DNA from: JBIOUF01 sp044866695
GTDB taxonomy: Bacteria; Actinomycetota; Actinomycetes; Propionibacteriales; Nocardioidaceae
Direction of reading: 5' to 3'
Assembly: GCA_044866695.1 (NCBI GenBank)
Contig: JBIOUF010000108.1
Coordinates: 1-5,909, forward strand
Length of the DNA stretch: 5,909 nucleotides
Positions 5,730 to 5,909 of the stretch are shown piece by piece. Position numbers and translations under genes: made by a program. Below the pieces are notes generated by a model, which ran no database searches, was not told where the DNA came from, and worked only from the letters and a program-made list of their open reading frames with translations. Within the stretch, counting starts at the first letter, position 1, and every line of letters begins with the position of its first letter.

Positions 5730-5744
5730 TTACCGTCAGTGTAA
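5730..5744. promoter_or_regulatory. probable TetR operator between divergent genes
   Basis: TTAC (5730-5733) and GTAA (5741-5744) form an inverted repeat with a 7-bp spacer. It overlaps TGTAAT (5740-5745), a good -10 candidate for the plus-strand oxidoreductase, and TACACT (5743-5738 on minus), a -10 candidate for tetR. Binding here would repress both promoters. No good -35 element was seen for either direction. Confidence 0.5.
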
Positions 5745-5778
5745 TGAAGCGTTCCTGAGTATACCCGAGGAGTCTGCC

Positions 5779-5909
5779 ATGCACGTCGTCGTCGCGGGAG
5801 CGGGACCCGCCGGCCTGCTGGTCTCGGCCGCCCTGGCAGCGCGAGGCCACGAGGTGGAGGCCGTGGACCGTGACCCGGGCCCGCTTCCGGACGGCTCCTG
5901 GGTCCGGCG
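5779..5909 (+). CDS. FAD-dependent oxidoreductase/monooxygenase, N-terminus only (partial)
   Basis: The ATG at 5779 is preceded six bases upstream by GAGGAG (5767-5772). The 43 visible residues begin MHVVVAGAGPAGLLVSAALA, a Rossmann beta-alpha-beta unit with the dinucleotide motif GAGPAG at 7-12, and an acidic residue follows the second strand (AVDRDPGP), as in FAD-binding proteins. This is typical of aromatic-ring hydroxylase-type flavin monooxygenases, but other FAD-dependent oxidoreductases share it and the substrate domain lies beyond the window. It is divergent from the TetR gene and probably its target. Confidence 0.85.
   Translation, partial: MHVVVAGAGPAGLLVSAALAARGHEVEAVDRDPGPLPDGSWVR

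Noticed and set aside
3380..5758. A 792-codon open frame on the plus strand covering all of glnA
   Set aside because: It is antisense to an unmistakable glnA and to tetR, is valine-, arginine- and glycine-rich low-complexity translation, and exists only because high GC removes stops.
1..5909. tRNA or rRNA gene as the integration target
   Set aside because: No cloverleaf or rRNA segment was seen near either repeat; the repeated core is plainly the end of the glnA coding sequence.

Overview
The window is high-GC actinobacterial DNA. The type I-beta glutamine synthetase has the 474-residue form with a C-terminal adenylylation tyrosine, it is preceded by a recognisable GlnR box, and the other genes have typical actinomycete codon use. 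Genus cannot be fixed from the sequence; a filamentous actinomycete, for example of the Pseudonocardiales, is an inference only.

The right part (about 3482-5909) is ordinary chromosome. glnA lies on the minus strand, with a perfect Shine-Dalgarno sequence, a structured leader and a two-site GlnR operator. Upstream of it, also on minus, is a TetR-family regulator. A FAD-dependent oxidoreductase starts divergently on plus and runs off the window; the 71-bp gap between the two carries an inverted repeat that is the likely TetR operator.

The left part (about 131-3483) looks like a small integrated element at the 3' end of glnA. The last 25 bp of glnA are repeated exactly, in direct orientation, at 131-155 and 3484-3508. 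Nested just inside each copy is a second direct repeat (265-291 and 3376-3402, 26/27 identical), itself built of two TGCGGTAT octamers 11 bp apart. Rejoining the ends would give an attP-like layout: arm repeat, core, arm repeat. No integrase, excisionase or replication gene is visible in the 3.35 kb between the cores, so this is either a non-autonomous (satellite-like) element or a deletion remnant.

The cargo is of toxin-antitoxin or defence type. It holds an ImmA/IrrE (HExxH) protein translationally coupled to a DUF4411 PIN-domain toxin; an Xre-family antitoxin-like gene with no partner; and, divergent from it, a 5'-truncated gene with an HEPN-like R-x6-H motif. Only the ImmA/IrrE gene is intact. 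The other three carry four single-base indels, all in short C/G runs and all with the downstream frame still open. That fits very recent decay or base-calling error. Bases 1-130 lie outside the left core copy and hold, at most, the end of an unidentified plus-strand gene.
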